Below, piece after piece: positions 61,336-64,000 of a stretch of DNA of 64,000 nucleotides (position 1 is the first letter of the stretch; each line of letters opens with the position of its first letter). Where the stretch lies: positions 744,001-808,000 of the forward strand of contig CM016925.1 in NCBI GenBank assembly GCA_006247105.1, given 5' to 3'. A program made the translations under genes and the position numbers. Below the pieces are notes generated by a model. That model searched no databases. It had not been told where the DNA came from and saw only the letters and a program-made list of their open reading frames with translations. The DNA comes from Giardia muris. Lineage: Eukaryota > Fornicata > Diplomonadida > Hexamitidae.

Positions 61336-62505
61336 ATGTTTCCGGTTCTATCCGCGGAGGAGAAGGAGGCCCTTCTAACTCGTCTCACCGAAGAAATCAT
61401 CGAGCCTGCGGAGCTCCATGAGGCGGTGACAGAGGCTAGCAATGGAACTCGAGTTCTGAGTTGCTATGATGGCTTCGAGCCAAGTGGGAGGATTCACATC
61501 GCTCAAGGGATCGTGAAGGCGATCAATACGAATCGCTTGCTCCGTTCCGGAGTGAGCTGCATCTTCTACGTCGCAGATTGGTATGCGCTCCTGAATAACA
61601 AGTGCGATGCGGATCTAACTAAGATCCAAGTGCTTGGGCGTTATTTCATTGAGGTCTGGCGAGCTTCCGGAATGCTTGGGATCGCTGAACCTGTAAGGTT
61701 CGATGATGGATCGGAAGCAAGTGTCAAGTTCATCTGGGCTTCTGACTTCATCCGTGAGAATAGTACTCACTATTGGACTAAGGTCATGGACATTAGTCGT
61801 CGTTTTAATGTACCACGAATCCAACGTTGTTCGACGATCATGGGGCGAACGGAAGGCGAGACGCAACCAATTGCCCAGATCCTGTATCCAGCTATGCAAT
61901 GCGCAGATGTTTTTGAGCTTGGAATAGACCTAGTGGAGATGGGGGTAGACCAAAGGAAGGTTAATACTCTTGCTCGTGATTATTGCGATAAGGTCCCAGC
62001 CCTTCGAGCCGATAAGCCGGTCATCCTTCTACATCATATGCTTCTCGGTCTTGTTGGTGGGAAGATGAGCAAGTCCATTGCAGGGTCAGCAATTTACATG
62101 GACGACCCTTTCGAAGACATTCAACAGAAGGTTTTGGCGGCCGATTGCCCGTCTCCTAAAGAGCTTGTTGAGGAGGATAACAATAAGAACCCCATCCTTG
62201 AGTATTATCAATACGTCATATTCGGTGCACTTGAACAAGGATTGATTCGAAGCCTCCCTTCGGATATCAATGGCCTTCCTATCCCGCACGCCTCCTTAAC
62301 TTCAGCCGCCTCAACAGGTGGACAATATGAATCATTCGAAGCCCTAGAAAAGGCGTACATGGCCGAAGAATTGACACCCGACATCTTGAAGACTTCTCTA
62401 ATCCATTATCTGGATGACCTCATCTCCCCTATAAGGACTCACTTCTCTAGTACCGAGGAATTACGTCGGCTCTTGGCTGACGTCCATGCCCTTCGTGGGA
62501 AGTGA
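61336..62505 (+). CDS. TyrRS: tyrosyl-tRNA synthetase
   Basis: 389 residues of the archaeal/eukaryotic class Ic type. The HIGH-type motif is in GFEPSGRIHIAQ (~46-57), the tyrosine pocket near FYVADWYALLNNK, and KMSKS at ~243-247 (GGKMSKSIAGSAIY). A C-terminal helical tail (~330-389) binds tRNA. It charges tRNA(Tyr) in the cytosol. The frame extends upstream in GTG form, but the ATG at 61336 follows gtataaat, 8 bases after the previous stop. The last 45 bases overlap the end of the opposing ATPase gene. Confidence 0.93.
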   Translation: MFPVLSAEEKEALLTRLTEEIIEPAELHEAVTEASNGTRVLSCYDGFEPSGRIHIAQGIVKAINTNRLLRSGVSCIFYVADWYALLNNKCDADLTKIQVLGRYFIEVWRASGMLGIAEPVRFDDGSEASVKFIWASDFIRENSTHYWTKVMDISRRFNVPRIQRCSTIMGRTEGETQPIAQILYPAMQCADVFELGIDLVEMGVDQRKVNTLARDYCDKVPALRADKPVILLHHMLLGLVGGKMSKSIAGSAIYMDDPFEDIQQKVLAADCPSPKELVEEDNNKNPILEYYQYVIFGALEQGLIRSLPSDINGLPIPHASLTSAASTGGQYESFEALEKAYMAEELTPDILKTSLIHYLDDLISPIRTHFSSTEELRRLLADVHALRGK

Positions 62506-63273
62506 GGAGGATACAAGACCCGAGAGATCGACGGTACTGGTATCGACCAGATGTTGTAGTTCCTCGAGGGTCACCTGTTGTTGAATCATGGTCGTCATAT
62601 TCGAGGTTGTCGCCCGGACCTGTAAATACCCATGCTTTCTAAGGAACATGATGTCTCCCGTCAGATTCGATGGGACAGGGATCCTTTTAAGCGAACAGAA
62701 TGCACGGATACACTTCTTCAAGCGATGAATTGTGACAAAACCACTTTGGGAACCAGTCTTCTCCTTACTCATACCTCGTCTCATATCCGTCCCAAAGCGC
62801 TTGGCATCATCACTTGGGTCACAGGTCGAGCAAGCATGTGCGATAAGAAGGACTAGGCGACGAGATAACGAAAGATGTTCAACATGTGGGGATATTTGAG
62901 ATACTAATTTCTTCGTATAGCCCTGAGCCTGTGATAAAGGAGTATTAACGAGAGTGAGGTGGATATGATCCAATTGACCGGCATATGGTAATCGCCGAGT
63001 GGCGATGAAAAGGCTTGGAATCTCTTCTGGGTTCCATGCCTCTGGGAAGTTATCCAGTAAAAGCAATGGAGCGTCTCTTGGTAACTCTGTAGGCATAGTA
63101 ATGGTAGTTGATGGTATATTGAGGTTATGACTGATTGCGTCTGGTATGAGTTCCTTAATCCCTTGCAGGAGTCTACTCTTCCCACTACCCGGACCTCCAG
63201 TGATTATGAGGCGGAGATGAGCCCCAGCCATGAGGGCGTACTTGAGTCCTATCAAAGCCGTTGATACAAGCAT
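62461..63273 (-). CDS. small AAA-type P-loop ATPase (possible origin or clamp-loader relative)
   Basis: 270 residues. Walker A is G26-G-P-G-S-G-K32-S33 in LRLIITGGPGSGKSRLL; a Walker B-like strand is APLLLLDNFPE, without the usual Asp-Glu. The C-terminal ~80 residues look like a winged helix (LKKCIRAFCSLKRIPVPSNL). P-loop plus winged helix suggests an ORC/CDC6-like reduced ATPase, but this is uncertain. The start codon is preceded by tgtaa and leaves 5 bases after the UBA-UBX gene's stop. Confidence 0.6.
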   Translation of the reverse strand: MLVSTALIGLKYALMAGAHLRLIITGGPGSGKSRLLQGIKELIPDAISHNLNIPSTTITMPTELPRDAPLLLLDNFPEAWNPEEIPSLFIATRRLPYAGQLDHIHLTLVNTPLSQAQGYTKKLVSQISPHVEHLSLSRRLVLLIAHACSTCDPSDDAKRFGTDMRRGMSKEKTGSQSGFVTIHRLKKCIRAFCSLKRIPVPSNLTGDIMFLRKHGYLQVRATTSNMTTMIQQQVTLEELQHLVDTSTVDLSGLVSSSLPTKGMDVSQEPT

Positions 63274-63278
63274 TTACA

Positions 63279-64000
63279 TTACACTCTAACGTGAATCATC
63301 GCGTTCGTCGTCAAACCAACCTCCTGAATCGTCTTAGTAGCCGCTTGTTGCCTTATCAATTTCTGGCACCTTGCGGGTATCCAAATGAAGTCCCTCTCCG
63401 TTAACCCAAGCTTCTCGAAAAGAGTCTCTGCAGAGTCCGTGATCTTCACGCTAATGACCTTATAACTACGAGATGAAACCCATACGGCCTTGACCTGAAT
63501 CGTCCCCTTTTCTGGCTTCTCCTCCCTCACTTCACACACATCCTCGGCACTACTCAGTATGTCTTCCCGCTTCGCATTATTGCAAGTGGACTTTAAAGCC
63601 TTCATCTCCTCACGTTGCTGCTCATAAATACGCTTCTGCTCAATCGCCTCGGCACGACGCGCCTCCATCTCCATCGCAATGCGATCCTGAGCTTGTTCCC
63701 GCATGGCCCTTTCCATCTTTCGTGACCTTTGGAACTCTTCAAGCTCGGCCCTCCGCCGCTTCTCCGCTAGGTCCTCACGCCCTGATACTATGTCCTCCGG
63801 ATTCTTTGAGAGGTCACGAAACGATAATTCAGGTGTTCCTCGTACAAAGGGTGCGGGTTCAGCCGAAGCTGGCGCCGATGCCATCTCTTCATCCTGCTCT
63901 TGGAGATAATCGAGGATCATATCGATGTCCTCTCCAACAACGCTAATCGCAGCACGAATCCTCTCCTCGGGGAAGCCATATCCATCGCGGATTGTCGAGA
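63279..64000 (-). CDS. UBA-UBX protein (UBXN1/SAKS1-like), 5' end off the window
   Basis: The frame is open to the right edge, giving 239 residues. The first ~37 (IRDGYGFPEERIRAAISVVG, DIDMILDYLQEQ) are the end of a UBA domain, upstream of an internal ATG at 63920. A charged coiled coil follows (LAEKRRRAELEEFQRSRKME), and the C-terminal ~75 residues form a UBX domain ending TIQEVGLTTNAMIHV. UBA binds ubiquitin and UBX binds p97/Cdc48, so this is a p97 adaptor. The true start is outside the window. Confidence 0.8.
   Translation of the reverse strand, partial: STIRDGYGFPEERIRAAISVVGEDIDMILDYLQEQDEEMASAPASAEPAPFVRGTPELSFRDLSKNPEDIVSGREDLAEKRRRAELEEFQRSRKMERAMREQAQDRIAMEMEARRAEAIEQKRIYEQQREEMKALKSTCNNAKREDILSSAEDVCEVREEKPEKGTIQVKAVWVSSRSYKVISVKITDSAETLFEKLGLTERDFIWIPARCQKLIRQQAATKTIQEVGLTTNAMIHVRV

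Noticed and set aside
1..64000. CRISPR arrays, bacterial operons, insertion sequences or viral genes
   Set aside because: No regularly spaced repeats, transposase or viral replication genes were seen; the gene content is eukaryotic throughout.

Overview
This window is tightly packed protein-coding DNA from a diplomonad of the Giardia lineage. The signs are: about 47 genes on both strands with no visible introns; spacers mostly of 2 to 60 bases; a short A/T-rich run immediately before almost every start codon; alpha-giardins (annexins); the Giardia-type pairing of degenerate kinase domains with long ankyrin arrays; a two-cluster ferredoxin-nitroreductase; a cathepsin B protease; and copies of the Giardia RNA 3'-processing motif. 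The cathepsin resembles G. intestinalis CP2/CP3 as I remember it but is clearly not identical, so another species such as a G. muris-like one is plausible. That species call is inference.

Layout. 1-8.1 kb: a multipass membrane protein cut by the left edge, an alpha-19-giardin-like annexin, a TXNDC9-like thioredoxin-fold protein and a giant MSP + MYND protein. 8.1-8.7 kb: the largest gene-free stretch, with two tandem candidate non-coding RNAs each followed by the processing motif. 8.7-17.5 kb: ferredoxin-nitroreductase, an RRP46-like exosome protein, an orphan, an ankyrin pseudokinase, CFAP45, a 61-residue myristoylation-signal protein and a kinesin. 17.6-28.7 kb: a Rna14/CstF-77-like HAT protein, an ankyrin/coiled-coil 21.1-type protein, PIG-V, two small coiled-coil proteins, a 48-residue RPB12, TAP42 and a VAP. 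28.8-38.9 kb: a small membrane protein, a Pho80-type cyclin, cathepsin B, a PreP/Cym1 protease, an ankyrin protein, a dead alpha/beta hydrolase and a bromodomain protein. 38.9-45.7 kb: two intact alpha/beta hydrolases, a second annexin, a 53-residue Dpy-30 protein and several orphans. 46-51.3 kb: CDKAL1-type methylthiotransferase, 5'-nucleotidase, UBXN11, ZPR1 and a 76-residue ubiquitin-like modifier. 51.3-64 kb: two more ankyrin pseudokinases, an inositol polyphosphate 5-phosphatase, a secreted CxxC protein, an RluA-type pseudouridine synthase, tyrosyl-tRNA synthetase, a P-loop ATPase and a UBA-UBX protein cut by the right edge.

There are no operons. Several groups share a theme: flagellar or cytoskeletal (annexins, CFAP45, kinesin, Dpy-30, UBXN11); RNA and translation (RPB12, RRP46, Rna14-like, CDKAL1, pseudouridine synthase, TyrRS); ubiquitin/p97 (the modifier and two UBX proteins); membrane and lipid (VAP, 5-phosphatase, PIG-V).

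Most genes begin at the first ATG after an A/T-rich initiator. Many open frames extend further upstream through GTG or TTG codons; these extensions were trimmed. The strongest leads are the RNA cluster at 8.1-8.4 kb, the free-ended ubiquitin-like protein at 51.0 kb, the RPB12 with an altered zinc site, and divergent gene pairs separated by 2, 6 and 8 bp.
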